Shown here piece after piece: positions 12,501 through 24,641 of a DNA stretch of 64,000 bases (its first letter is position 1; each line of letters opens with the position of its first letter). The stretch is taken from contig JAMPIT010000890.1 in NCBI GenBank assembly GCA_026261815.1, positions 9,764,001 to 9,828,000 on the forward strand, written 5' to 3'. Source of the DNA: Monarcha castaneiventris obscurior. Taxonomy: Eukaryota > Chordata > Aves > Passeriformes > Monarchidae. The position numbers were made by a program, and so were the translations under genes. The notes beneath the pieces were generated by a model, which saw only the letters and a list, made by a program, of their open reading frames with translations, did no database searches and had not been told where the DNA came from.

Positions 12501-13784
12501 AAAAAAAAAAAAAGCCTTCTTGAAATGATGCTTAAGTCACAGAATGTCATAGGAACCATGTCTGAAGGGTTAGAGGGATGGTACTAAGGAATATATACTC
12601 TTGTTTTCTTATTATCCAAACAGTATTGAAACACAAAATGTATATGATTGCTATACACTGGACAACAACAGCAGCAACAATCACTGCAAATGGTCATTTC
12701 TTTGAGAAAGTCATTGCAAACCCCTCCTTTGAGCTGTTTCTTGCACTTGACCCAAACTTCCCCATAGCTGTTGCAGCCAGCCTGGGGGTGGCCAGCAAAA
12801 ACCCCACTGAGGGCCCTGGCAGAAGTGCAGGACAGCAGGAGAATTCTGCTGCTTAAAAGTACAGAGTTGTGTCCTGGCAGCCTCTTACATACTGTGAGAA
12901 ACTTTTGCATGCTGTAGCTTAGGTGTTGCAACAAATTTGCAGGAGGTTTGCAGTTACCTCTGTGGTGGTGTGATACCACTGCTTGTCATCTTCCAGACAA
13001 GGTAACAACGAAAGAAAGACTTGTATGAAGGTCTTCAAAATCCTGGTGAAAACGGACCATGCTGTCCCTGAGGGAAAGCCACCCTGGAGTTAATAACCCT
13101 GGATTTCACTTTCAGAAAAAAAAAAAAAAGAAATCATAACTCTACCTTTCATTTCCATTTCTTGATTTTATGTTTTATTTTACTATAAATGTATGGTTAT
13201 AATTTGTAGTTTAACTCTAAGCTGCCATATTACATATATACCTATTTGTGCTGCAAGGTAATAGAGCTGTGGTGTGACACAGCTGATTGAAATCAAATAC
13301 ACCATAAATTTAAAATGTCTGCATTTACTGTGACAGTTCAGGTGTCTCAATTATGCAGAAGAAATAACAGAAATTATAAACTGCATTTTAAATGCCATGA
13401 TAGTCTTAACCACAGAAAGTGTCTGATCCATAAATGAATAAAATTCCACAATTTAAATGTGAATTCCAAATGGTTTTATTTCTTAAAAATCTAGTACTGA
13501 TTTCAGTGTATTCAAAGGTCTACTGACTTTAATGTGTCTGATTAGAGACTTCCTTGAGTATTTCAAAATGTAAAAAATATAAACACAAGCTCTGCCAAGG
13601 CTAAAAACTGGGCAAAGTTCCCAAACTTATTTTCTTCTGTATGTTATGTGCACATAATTTTTTCCATTAATGTGAAAAAGGCTTCAAACATGTATCCAAC
13701 AATTTTGAGATACATACATTTTGCAATGCAAGTTGTATTCCTTCCTATGTCAGACTTAATGCTAAACTAATATCAGGGAATAAA

Positions 13785-13905
13785 AGCCAACAAAAAAATC
13801 CCAACAAAACAAAACAATCAAACAGAACCAAAACCAAATAAAAACCAACCAAGCAACAACCAAAAAAACCCACTGCCACCAAGAAAAAAAAAAAGCAGCA
13901 AAAAT
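13785..13905. repeat. A/C-rich low-complexity tract
   Basis: Irregular 'caaaacaaaac', 'aaccaaccaagcaac' and poly-A blocks with almost no G or T. Typical of a decayed A-rich simple repeat. A similar tract occurs at about 33405-33475. Confidence 0.8.
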
Positions 13906-16877
13906 CAAAATGACAAGAAAGCTTAGTAATCCTGATTTTTAGTATAACTTTGTGTTAAAAAAATCTCTTGAGACGATGCCGGACACATAAGACTTCTTAA
14001 CCACCATAAATCTAACTATAAAATTAGTGTTCATTTCAATTCATGGATCATCAATGGGGAAAGACAAGACAACATCTCTGTAAAAAACTACCCTCTCCAA
14101 CTAATGTAAAATTCAGCAAACATTTATATTCCTGAAGCCATGGAGTTGTTCAAACTAATCCTGATCTTTCAAATTCCTATGCAACCATACCAAAAACTAA
14201 GAAAACAGGCACATGTCCTCTGATACCAGGCTTTGCTGCAAGTTCAAGGGTCTTCATAACCCAATTTGACTTTGTGCTTTTGAACCTTTGTTTTCCACCA
14301 TGTAAGGCACCCCTAGATCTGACTCAGAAAACCTAGGAAAATGTGCTCCTAGTGCTCCAGTTTCTGCAGTGTTTATGCTTATCGGTGCTGATCATAAGCA
14401 TATTCTTGATCTGAGTTTGAGACCAGGGCCCTTACAAGTGAGAAATCACATGGGAGATCTTATTCTCACAGTTTAATGTAATAAATGAAGTATCCAATTT
14501 AGAAACTATTGTGTATTTCCCATCTGAAAACCTACCTTTACTTTCCCCATAAAACTGCACAGTAACCAAAATAATGTTCCAAACTCCAGTGAGAGAGACT
14601 TTCATCACAGTAGAAGTCTTCTTTCTGTGATGTGTCCAGAAATCCACCTTAATAACACCAGGCATTTTCAGCAGAGTGACACATTCCACTGAAAGACTTA
14701 AACAAGACTAGCAGCCAACCACAACTCAAATTGTTCATGCAGGCTTGTAAGAAATAGTGAAAAGTGAAGCCATTGGAAGAAGCATCTATGTTTTTTTGTT
14801 TAATTAGGTGAAAACAAAAGATGTAAAACAACCCACTACATTTCCAGATCTTTGGGGGTTTGAGTGGAAGGCCACCCACTTCTGCTCTAATTGCTCAAAA
14901 AGGAGTTTCCTCCTTATTCATTTGCATCTCTTTCTTGTCCCATTTTTTTCAGTGAGATGATTTAGCACCAGTGTCCACTGAATTAAAAAAAAGCCTGATT
15001 AATGTGCAGCAGCTGACATTATAGCATATACATTCATGTTAGTGATGGAAGAGCCTCATGTAATTGGATCAGAAATTGGATAAAATAATGAAAAATTTAA
15101 CACAGCCTTTGTCTTTATATGTTACAGTGGGATGGCTGTGAGGTCAGGAAATTGGAGACAACTAGGGGAGTTTTAAATGCTTTTCTGGTAAAAATTTGTT
15201 TAACGCATGCCCATGATTAAAACGAATGTGGTATCCCACTGCGACACAGAGGTACAAGAGAGGGAATAATAAATTGGTGGCATTGACAAGATGTCATTTG
15301 TTATCTGCTTTAAAATGTCAGGTCATGTCATTGCACTGAAATATTTTCTCTCTTGATGTATGCCTTACAAAGCAAGTTCAATGTTTGGCACTTTTCGATT
15401 TCAATAAAAGAAAACAGCTTTTAATCTGGAAAGCATAGTAACCATCAGGAAAATAAGGTCAATTCAAAGCTCCTATTTGAACACTTTTTCGCAAGCCTCT
15501 TGAAAAAGCCTACTCTGAGTGACCTTGCTCATCATGGAGCCCTATTCTTACTCACAGAGACCTGTCTGGCTTTCTGCTCGATTTTTTCCTCTTTTTAAAA
15601 AAAAATTAAGTATTTTTCTGTGATTTCAGTACCAAAACGTAAAAAAGAGAGAAATTTTAATTTCTTTAGAACTTGGGTCTTGTGATAAATAGATCAACTT
15701 TTTGATCGCAGAAACTATTAAGGGAATGCTTCCCAGGCCTGGAAATACAGATGGGGAACTTAATAAGTTATGACATTAAATTCATGACAAAATCTGTTGA
15801 ATAAACCAGACATCTTATAGGAGAAGAGAGCAGTTATTATGTTTGTATTTTTTGCATTAATGGAGAATAAACCTTTTTTCCCATAAATCTATCGGAAACA
15901 CGGAAAATGAAAAAGTAGGGGAAAGGACTGATAATAATAGAACACAATGCAACTTCAAATTAAGTCACAAATTTAACTCACAGGATGCATTTGCTCTGGT
16001 GAAGGGTTATGGAAAAAAAACCTAAAGCTTTCTTCTACAAAGTGTTCACAAGCACAATTCCTAAAGAACCTGTCCATTAGTCACTTCTTGAATCTACTCT
16101 CCAAGAAGTGCTTTATGTTATTGTTTGGGAAGCATGCCTAAAATAAAAGCAATGTGACAGCGATGAGAGGGAGCAGCAGCAAGTTAAAACCTAACTAATT
16201 TGATGGTTTCCTGGGTAGGTGTAGACCAAAGCACCCTGGATCCTGACTTGCCTAGTCTACAAAAAGGCTGAGAGTAGGGGAGGTAAAGGACAGAATTCAG
16301 CAAATGTTCTTAGGGGCAGATTTGGGCGAGTAGATGGCTCTGTTTTGCTGAGGGTGTTGGAGTGTCAGGGCAGTACTAACTGAGAAAGCATCTGGAAAGT
16401 GCTGTTGCATTTATATGCAAGTCTACTTTGGCAGTCTTTTTCTTACCTCATTTTTTGTTTGCATTCCCCTCAGATTCAGAGCAGCATCCTTGCACAAAGC
16501 TTTGAACCCAACTTCATGGACTCAGCAGCAAAGTTTGCACTGGTAAAGAGTGTTCAAAAGGGGTGGACTGTGAAGATCCCTGGCTTGGCAGGATAGACAT
16601 GGAACAAAGTGGAAAAAAAAAAGGTGAAAATGTTTTTCTAGCTCATTCTCAAAACAGTTTTTACTGGATCCTGCTTCTCTAAGTTATTTTTTTTCTCCAT
16701 CTCTGTGATACATTCAGCTCATCAGTGCTCAGGTGAATCCTAAAACCAGTTTCTTCCAAATGATGTTATTTAATATCTCTAACCTGCTTTATCTTCAGCA
16801 GTTTTTGTATTTATCCAGAGGAAATTTTGGAAATACAAGTAGTACCATAGAAATTAAGATCCTAGCATTGTAACTAG

Positions 16878-16915
16878 GCTTTATTCTGCCTCCTCTGCTT
16901 TATTCTGCTTCCTCT
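16878..16915. repeat. Tandem duplication, 19-bp unit, two copies
   Basis: Units at 16878-16896 and 16897-16915 (gctttattctgcctcctct) differ at one base. A simple replication-slippage product. Confidence 0.85.
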
Positions 16916-19900
16916 GTACATCAGCAGCACACAATGGCTCTAATGAAATCAGCAGCTTCTCTTTTTTTCCTGTCATCCTAGTATAGATCAGATCCTGGTC
17001 CACTAAGCCTCTGTTTCTCCAGTTCAATCATATCTCAGCGCCAGTAATATTCAAACCATCTCTCCTTACCACCTCTGGATACATCCCCCAGAATTTCAAG
17101 AGTTAAATATACTGGTGGAAGACATGAGAAGGAACGGGGTGAAATTGTACACCAAAAATAAAAACTATACCAGGTGGGTATTAAAAAATAATATCAATCA
17201 ATTTGGCCTTGTTTCTTGGGCACTAATTGCTTTCACTGTTAATGACTGGTTTGTACTGCATGATGCTGTAAAGTCCATCTTCTGCTCAGCACCTCACAGA
17301 ACACGTTCCCTGACATTTTTCACCTTTCTCTAGTCCAGCTAGGAAGTTTTACATCACCTTGAGCTGAATGCCTTGCAGACACTGGAGAAAGCAAGCACCT
17401 TCAGTTATGAGGCAATGTTTCACTCCAGCTATTACGGCACAATTGTTTAGACTAGTGGAGTAATAAATGGCCCAATTGTCCACAGGGGACCAGGGATTGT
17501 CAGGCAGGGAGGATTATTGCTGTTGTCTGTGGTTTATTAGCTAGCATTTTGATTCAATGCCTGATACAGTTCCATAATTAAAATTTAATTTGTGTGTGAG
17601 CTTGTAAGAGAGAGACAGACAGGGAAAATATTCATGCATTGTACAGGTGATAGGGAGAGATATTTTCTCTGCATACAGACTGGTTCCAGTCAGAGATTCA
17701 GGAAGTTTCTAGGGGGGTAGAACAGCAGAGAAACTCGAAACTGAAAAACACCCTGATCTCTAGGGTTAAGAATCTATTACAGTGCATGAAAAAATCATTG
17801 AAAATATGTGCATAGTCACCTAGAACTAGCTACTAGGAAATACTAAACATATAGGTGCTTGAGAAATCTCCCTTCTCCAGAGCTTAGGCACCTGCCTTAA
17901 GCATGTCAGGGAAATGCCTTCATTCTCTTCAGGATTCCAGTCTGGTAATCCATTCCTAAAAGTATTAATATACTCTTTGAACCATTCTCCTCCTGGAGGA
18001 AAAGGAGCTGCTTCTATCCCTCAGTTATTATTGTAATAATCTAGAAATTGAAGGTACATAATTTTTGGCTTGGTTTTGTTTTGGGGTTTTTTTTATGCAT
18101 CATCATATCTATATAAGACCTCTGTCATTTAAGTGATGTGATGCTAACACTTATGTTTTACTACCATATTTCAACAGTCTTATCCCACTTACTGGAATAA
18201 GTGCAAGTTTTGCCATGAGCAGTGTTAGCACGATCTTACTGCTTCTAAACACAGCACACCAGGAAACATCTTTTACACTCAGTAAAGCAACATTAGGATA
18301 GTTGATTTTATATTTCAGTCTGGGAATATTTGACTTTATTATTGAAACAGTGAATGTCACATCATTACGACCTGATCTCGTTTTAGCATCAGGAAATAAG
18401 TATTTGGTTTCCATTGCCTGAGAGGAAGCTGTGGCAGAGGGAGCTGCCTCCATAGATGTTCCACATGTACCACAACTTCCAAAACACCCAGACATATGCT
18501 CAGACTATCATTGTTAATAACTCCTTTGACATTAAAGGCTCTAAGATGCAGCTTCTCCACTGCTGTAATCGTCTGTCGCATGCCTATAAACTCTCTGCTT
18601 AATAAGAGTCCACTTACAAATTAGAGATCATTCAGACTTTCCTGGAGCGTTTTCTGACAGACAAATCATAAAAACTAAACCAATTACAATTTACTGATGT
18701 GCAGCTATAGCAGTGGACATTATTACCTTCCTTTAGATTTATTAGGAGGCAAATAACAGGAATACTGGGCCACAGACTGAATTGTGCAGGCTTCACAGCA
18801 TTCCTGTCTTATCTGTTTCCCCATCACTAACCAGATTATGTCCTAGGGCATGTTCTCAGTGATTCTTCAGGTTGTTGTCAGATATTATTAATTTAAGTGT
18901 TTCACAAGCAAATATATTCCAAATTATCTCTTTCACTCAGTTTTTTAAAAAGATTATTAAGAAATGGAGGTGGTTAGTTGTTGAGTATACTGGAGAGACA
19001 TGATTGATATAATAAAGAGGCTTGGGTTTGGCTTTAAAGGTTATGGTATACACAAAACTTTTTCCCCTCCAACTGATTTCACCTGAATAACATTTTGTAA
19101 CATCTAAAACACCTCCCTTTTTAATTTCTTTTTTAATTTCGTTTTAAAAAGCTTTCTAGGACTGGAAATTAACAAGTGGTCTATGCATTCACTGGATGCC
19201 AATTACTGTTTCCTAGATTTTTTTTTTTAATCATTAATAGGAATGAAAATAAATATGTATAAAAATTGGCAATAAGGAATAAAATTTGTTTGGAAAGAGA
19301 ATTTTTGAACACTAGCTGAGATTAAAAATGACAGGTTTTTATTTTTAAAGGGAAACACATTTCTTTTATATTGAATTCAATTATATACTTTGTTGAGTCC
19401 AAGCCCAAGTATTTAAATTTGTATTTGGGCTCTTAACACCATTGAAGTTACATATTAGTAACTAGAAAGTGATTTTGAAACATCTTAGACATTTCATTTG
19501 AAATTGGCTTAAATTAAGCACTTTTCCTTTTCCTAAATTTATGTTTTCTGAAGAAGTAATTTGGAAATCTAGGTGAAATTCCCCACAAAATTCTAACCCC
19601 CTGGAATCCTAAAACTAAACATATAAAGCTGTGGGTGACTGGTTGTAAATATTTTCTTTCAGCTTTTCTTTAGTTATAACAATATGGTATCTAAATATTG
19701 AAAATACTAAAAGTATTTAAATATTGAAAACATTGGATATTTTAAAAGCAGGAAGAAAACACAGATTTGAAAACGAATACATCTAATTTCATGATCTTAC
19801 TAACATAGTTCCTAAGAGCAACAGAAAAAAATAGTATTTGAAGAAATGTGAGATATCCAGTTTTTTGAAACTCCTACCATCAAAATTCTGAAAAAAATAA

Positions 19901-20362
19901 AAAATTTTACCTCAACATGTTATTGGAAACTGCTTATAAAACAAAAACACTGACAGGTGGAAGTAAACAGAGAATTTTTGTACCCTTTCTCTTTTAGTCT
20001 GGATTTCACAGACCATAGTCTATATTCTGGTCACTAAAACAAAAATTCTTTTACAAGAAGACACCAAAGTTTTGTTGATGATAATCGTATAAACAGCATT
20101 TCAATTTTTATAAGAAGCCTTTTTATGCAAATAGCTATTGACATCGATAGAAAAGCATAGAGCTACAGCACATGCAAAGGAAAAGTTTTGTAATAGACTT
20201 CTAGCATCATACTTAAAAGTTTCAGTCTTAAAGTATAAAAAAGTACAATATTTTTACTGATAATGCTTAATTATGTTTTATTTTGAAGCACCATAAAACA
20301 AATTCTCTTAAAATGCAGCACTGTTTATCAAGATACTGGAATTGACATAGATAAAAATTTGC

Positions 20363-20408
20363 AATTATTATTATTATTATTATTATTAATAATAATAATA
20401 TTACTGTA

Positions 20409-20450
<42 letters not shown>
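20363..20450. repeat. (TTA)n microsatellite with an internal switch to (AAT)n
   Basis: An (ATT) run (about 20364-20388) flips into (AAT) repeats (20388-20402). A short unique 'ttactgtatt' spacer follows, then a second (TTA) run to about 20449. Because the first two blocks are complementary, the left half can fold into a hairpin. Likely polymorphic in length. Confidence 0.95.
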
Positions 20451-20837
20451 TGTGTCCAATATGTGAATGTACTCACCCTGCCATTCCCATGTTTGTATCT
20501 ATTTCAAACAGAGAACTTGATTGGAGAGGGCTTGGTGGCCCTCTCTCCTCTGATTTCCCTCCTGACAGGGCTCACTGCAGAGGAGCTGACAGGAAGATGA
20601 CCACTCTTAACCAAATTGCAACGTGATAGTGACATGAGAGCAGTCCAGGGAGCATTCACAGGCAAAGGGGGGCAGCCCTCAGTGAGCAAAACTCAACATA
20701 TTGGGAACAGGAGGCCCCAGTAAAGAACAGAGAGCATGCCAGAATGAAATGCCATAAAAATAGGTCCAAAAAGTCTCCTCCTATTGGATCCAAAGCAAGT
20801 ACCAAAAGATTCTGATAAACTTTCACACCTAACTCCG
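20451..20837. other. Unique non-coding DNA upstream of solo LTR
   Basis: GC slightly above the surroundings. No polypurine tract stands next to the LTR start and no retroviral reading frame is visible, so this is probably not ERV internal sequence. Nothing recognised. Confidence 0.5.
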
Positions 20838-21361
20838 TGTGCTGGTTTTGTCTGGGATGGTGAATTTTCTTCACAGTATCTGGTATGAGGCTGTACTTGG
20901 GATTTGTGCTGGAAACAGAGTTGATAACACAGGGATGTTTTCCTTATTGCTGAGCAGGGCTTGCACAGAATCTCAAGGCCTTTTCTTCTCATCCCATCCC
21001 ACCTGTGAGCAGGCTGATTGTGCACAAAGAGGTTGGGGGGGACACAGCCGGGACAGCTGACAACATAAATCTGGGGGACGAAGAAGAAAGGGGGGAATGT
21101 TCAGTTTGCCTTCCCAAGTCACTGCTTTCACTGATGGAGCCCTGCTGTCCTGGGGTTGGCATGGGAAGTGGTGAATGAAGTCCCTGTTTTGCTTTGCTTG
21201 CGTGCACAGGTTTTCCTTTTCCTATAGACTGCCTTTATCTCCAACCATGAGTTTTCTCACTGTTACTCTTCTGGTTCTCTCCCCCATCCCAACAAGGCAG
21301 GAGTGAGCGTGCAGCTGTGTAGGGATTAGATTCTGGCTGGGGCTAAAAAAGATACCCAACA
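20838..21361 (+). mobile_element. Solo LTR of an avian ERVL-like endogenous retrovirus
   Basis: Begins TGTGCTGGTTTTG, the characteristic start of a widespread avian LTR family, and continues through its landmarks: 'gttgataacacagggatgtt', 'ggacacagccgggacagctg', 'tttgctttgcttgcgtgc' and 'gagttttctcactgttact'. It ends near 'ggctggggctaaaaaagat'. Compared with the usual family layout it lacks a block between the 'gggacagctga' stretch and the TATA region (here a weak 'cataaat' near 21064). The poly(A) signal region 'cctatagactgcctttatct' is also degraded. Five-base target duplications are not evident, and no second LTR or internal genes are present. The family name is from general knowledge, not a search. 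Confidence 0.85.
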
Positions 21362-22225
21362 AGATCCAAATACGTCCTGGTGAAACTTGGTAAATTGTTT
21401 TATAATTTTCCTCATCCTCTTCACTTACTGATAATCAAGACCAAAACCAGATATATTTCATAATTTCATTTTTCAAAACAGAAGCCTACTCTTGAGCAAC
21501 TTAGGTCTTTTATGAGAATAAAATTCACTTCCGTCAATCACTGTAAGGCAGAACTTGTCATTTAGGAATAAGATCACAAACAGCTCTTGAGCTGTACAGC
21601 ACAGGAAATCTCTTATTAGTTATATGTTAGTTTTTAATTCTTTTTTGTAGTTACACTTTTTGTTAAAATAAACTATAGGCCTTGGAAGTGAATCCCTCTG
21701 ACTTTCATTAGAGCCTGACTGAAGAACACAGATCATACCCATCCATAAATTCCTCAAAATTTTATAAGGATACAAAGGACTAATTTTTATCTCATATTAA
21801 AATAAATGCTCACAAATAACAGTACTGAATCAAGTGAAGAGTAACTTGGTCCCAGTGACACTCTTGGAAATCCAGAACCACTCTATTAATTTCAGTAATA
21901 TTTTTGCAGTTTAACGCCAAAAAGGTGAGAATTGGGACCACTTGAGCATATCTGCTTAAAAGGTGTCTCACAAGTGATTAAAGTTTCACAAACACTGGTT
22001 TTCCTTCAGAATAATTGCACAGGGTGACATTAAAAAGTCTTATTTTGTACAAGTCTTTGTATTCAATTCTGATGGCAGCCAGCAGATCACAGCAGGGGGG
22101 TGGCAATTTGTAGGGAACTGCAGAGGACTGGCAGCAGAAGTGGTTGCACTTCAGTGGATCTCCAAGTGGCCATTGCTGCAGCATAAATAGCACAAAAAGG
22201 CAACAAAGAGCAAATTTGCTGATGA

Positions 22226-22606
22226 GGGACAAGTATACGACAGACTCCAGAAACTTCGGAACAAAGTGGTAGCAGGAACTTCTTCCCTACAGGGTCACCT
22301 GTAACCAAACGTGGTGTATTTCAGCAGAACCCTCAGCCCGCAAGCTCAACAAGCACTGCCCTGTTGGAAAAAGCAACAAAAACCCAACAAGCATTCACTT
22401 GTGCTGCACTGGGTAGCAAATATGAGCATCTATTAAGGAAGGTCAGTGAGATGGAAACCTGTGCAGCCAGAACTGGGGCAGGCTGCAAAGTGCCTATTAA
22501 AGAGCTGAAGAAGCAAACAGCCATCCCAGAGAGCACGACACAGGGCATGAAAGCCATTCCAGGTAGTATTAAAAGGCTGGAGAGCAATATCCAAGGGGGA
22601 TAATCA
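22226..22606 (+). other. Unrecognised 126-codon open frame
   Basis: Open from just after a stop at 22223-22225 to the stop at 22604-22606. There is no good ATG near the start; an internal ATG occurs mid-frame (MET at VSEMETC). The second half is charged and helix-like (KYEHLLRKVSEME, VPIKELKKQ, IKRLESN), which could be a remnant coiled coil or retroelement piece. I cannot assign a family. Flanking stops and the lack of splice signals argue for chance or a relic rather than a gene. Confidence 0.15.
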
Positions 22607-23005
22607 TTAATGAATTTTTAGAGGCTGAGAAGTCCAACCAAAAGCTAACTGAATTAATCCTCCCTACAGGCAGCAATACCCTACAATGTCATGATGAAAA
22701 CTGGTAGCATGATGTGTAAAGAAAATTTTCTGCTCAAAGTTGGAAAATTTGAAGTACAGCTGCTCAAGTCCCAAAATTGATAATAAGGTCTAACTATACC
22801 AAAACCACTCCCACGATGCGCTGGGACACTTCTTCATGCTGCTGAACTGGTACTTCATGGTACACCATGCAGGACCACTGTTCATCTGGTTAGGAATATC
22901 CTTACTCCTTGCCCTTTAATGACATGTATGAAAACACATAAAATACCAAGTCAAACCACCCTAAAATCCAACACTTTACATGAAGGCTAACAAATATCCT
23001 GGGGC

Positions 23006-23212
23006 AAATTTTTACTTCTGGTGAGCAAGAATACAGAAGAATGGTACTTCAGAGATCCACAGCTCCTCCAGTCATCATTCCAAGATGTGCCAATGGTCAT
23101 GTACAAACAGCTCAGATCCAAGGGTAAGAAGAAAGGAACAGAACTGATTCTTGTGCAAAGGGACAGGTCAAGACAACACTACCAGGTACTATTGCCTGAG
23201 CACTTGTGCTAG
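23006..23212 (+). pseudogene. Possible Ty3/gypsy-type pol remnant (very tentative)
   Basis: One frame reads through WYFRDPQLLQSSF, VMYKQLRSKGKKKG and ends HYQVLLPEHLC-stop. A 'variable linker, basic stretch, then yqvlLPe.l' order resembles the segment just before the integrase zinc finger in Ty3/gypsy polyproteins. The expected H..GH..G motif does not follow in any frame over the next roughly 60 bases, so any element is broken here. It could equally be chance similarity. No name is claimed. Confidence 0.15.
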
Positions 23213-24594
23213 TCTGACATAGGCAGGTACAATGAGAGCTGATATCTACAGCCCATTCACATGGACACCACATAGTTTTGTTATCCAGACATTTGTAACA
23301 TGAGAGATCCAGAAACTGATTTGCATGTACAGCATATGGCAGATAGCACATGTGTTTCCTGAGCAAGTAATGAAAAACTACAAGGCAAAAAAACTCAGGA
23401 AATCCTATCAATCAGATCCCACTATCCAGAATTTTTAAATTATTTTTCAAATTTGGCCCTGACATAACTGCAGGAAGTGGCTAATTTTTCCTTGTAAACA
23501 TACTTATAAAATTCAAGACAGTTGGCAAGCAAAGTGCCTACTTATTCAAGAGGGTTGTCTTCTTATATGGAGAGCATGAAGACTATTCACAGTTTTGCAA
23601 GCTTGTCTTCTAAGTCTTCATGTTTCTGTTTATAAACCAGCCCTAAACTATCTGGGATTAGAAATAAAAGTGTGACAGCAAGAGGATCTCCATGAATGAT
23701 CCCTATTAGGGAAGTATGCCCTCCGAAAAATATGAGAAATTATTCATCTGCAATGCCAATCCTATATTTCCAGTTTGCTTCACAAAGGTACTCTGCAAGG
23801 CAAGATATAGCAGCTACAGCAGTATCTTCCTATTTTCTGACAACCATCTGCGTATGTCTTTCCATTCCAGTACTATAATATTTTGATTTTGGATATCTGT
23901 ACATAAAATCTTTTACTGACTACGTGGAATATCACTTTAGAATGGTTTGGCCAACACTAGCTTCCTCCACACAGTTTATCTTAACAGTTTCTGATTTTTT
24001 TATTTCTTTTTCATCACACATTGGAATGAAAACTAAACATTTACAGTATTCAGAAATCAGAACCACGACTTCTCTTTTTCTATTGAATGTCAGAGTCCTT
24101 TGGTTCAGGGCTTCCCTCTCCCACTTTTTGTCATTTATATAAGTAGCCAGAAGTCAGCAAAGAGAAAATTAAAGCACACAGAGGCTAAAAAATCTCCAGA
24201 TATTACTGGAAAGTCAAGTGTGCAGCCAGGTGAAAGAATTTATTTCTTAGCTAACGTTAACATCACTTTAGTCACTAAACAGTGATGTTCATCCCAAGAC
24301 CCGCACAAAGCAAAAAACTGTGATGACAAAATCTAACTGAAACATTGTCCATATTTCCATGACAAAGCACTAAGTAATGCCTGCAAAGCACACAGCCAAA
24401 CAAACCATTTTCATGCAGGGATATACATGGTTTCATTTATCCTTACCTAACATCTGTGTCTGAGAAGAAAAATTAGACTTCATGAAAAGTTTACTTCCAT
24501 AAGTAACTTAAAGAAAAACAAATTAGGAAATTAATGTTAATAACAGTGCAGTCTTAATTAATAGAAAAAGCTAAAGAGTGCTAAGGGGAGCAAA

Positions 24595-24641
24595 TGACAA
24601 TGAAACTTTCACATAATTTGACAATGAAACTTTCACATAAT
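24595..24641. repeat. Tandem duplication, 24-bp period, two copies
   Basis: The 23-bp block 'tgacaatgaaactttcacat' plus 'aat' occurs at 24595-24617 and again, identical, at 24619-24641, separated by one base. Perfect identity suggests a recent event. Confidence 0.95.

Larger units (their letters stand above)
9536..20362. other. Long unique non-coding stretch
   Basis: Nearly 11 kb of AT-rich DNA with no recognised gene or transposon. It holds only simple features: A runs at about 12500-12513 and 13116-13129, an A/C-rich tract near 13.8 kb and a 19-bp duplication at 16.88 kb. The longest open frames (10128-10499 plus, 12584-12979 minus, 18151-18495 minus) are 114-131 codons. They show no known domain and no codon-level sign of selection that I can see. 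The 15.0-15.2 kb part looks conserved by texture only. Confidence 0.6.

Noticed and set aside
12584..12979. 131-codon minus-strand frame with a poly-Cys run
   Set aside because: The Cys run comes from an 'aacagcagcaacaa' simple sequence on the other strand. The rest matches nothing I know.
18151..18495. 114-codon minus-strand frame starting MSGCFGSCGTCG
   Set aside because: Has an ATG but no recognised domain, and no convincing splice or promoter context. Length is within chance for 64 kb of AT-rich DNA.
6875..20838. The two LTRs as the ends of one provirus
   Set aside because: They belong to different LTR families and the 14 kb between them holds no retroviral genes, primer-binding site or polypurine tract.
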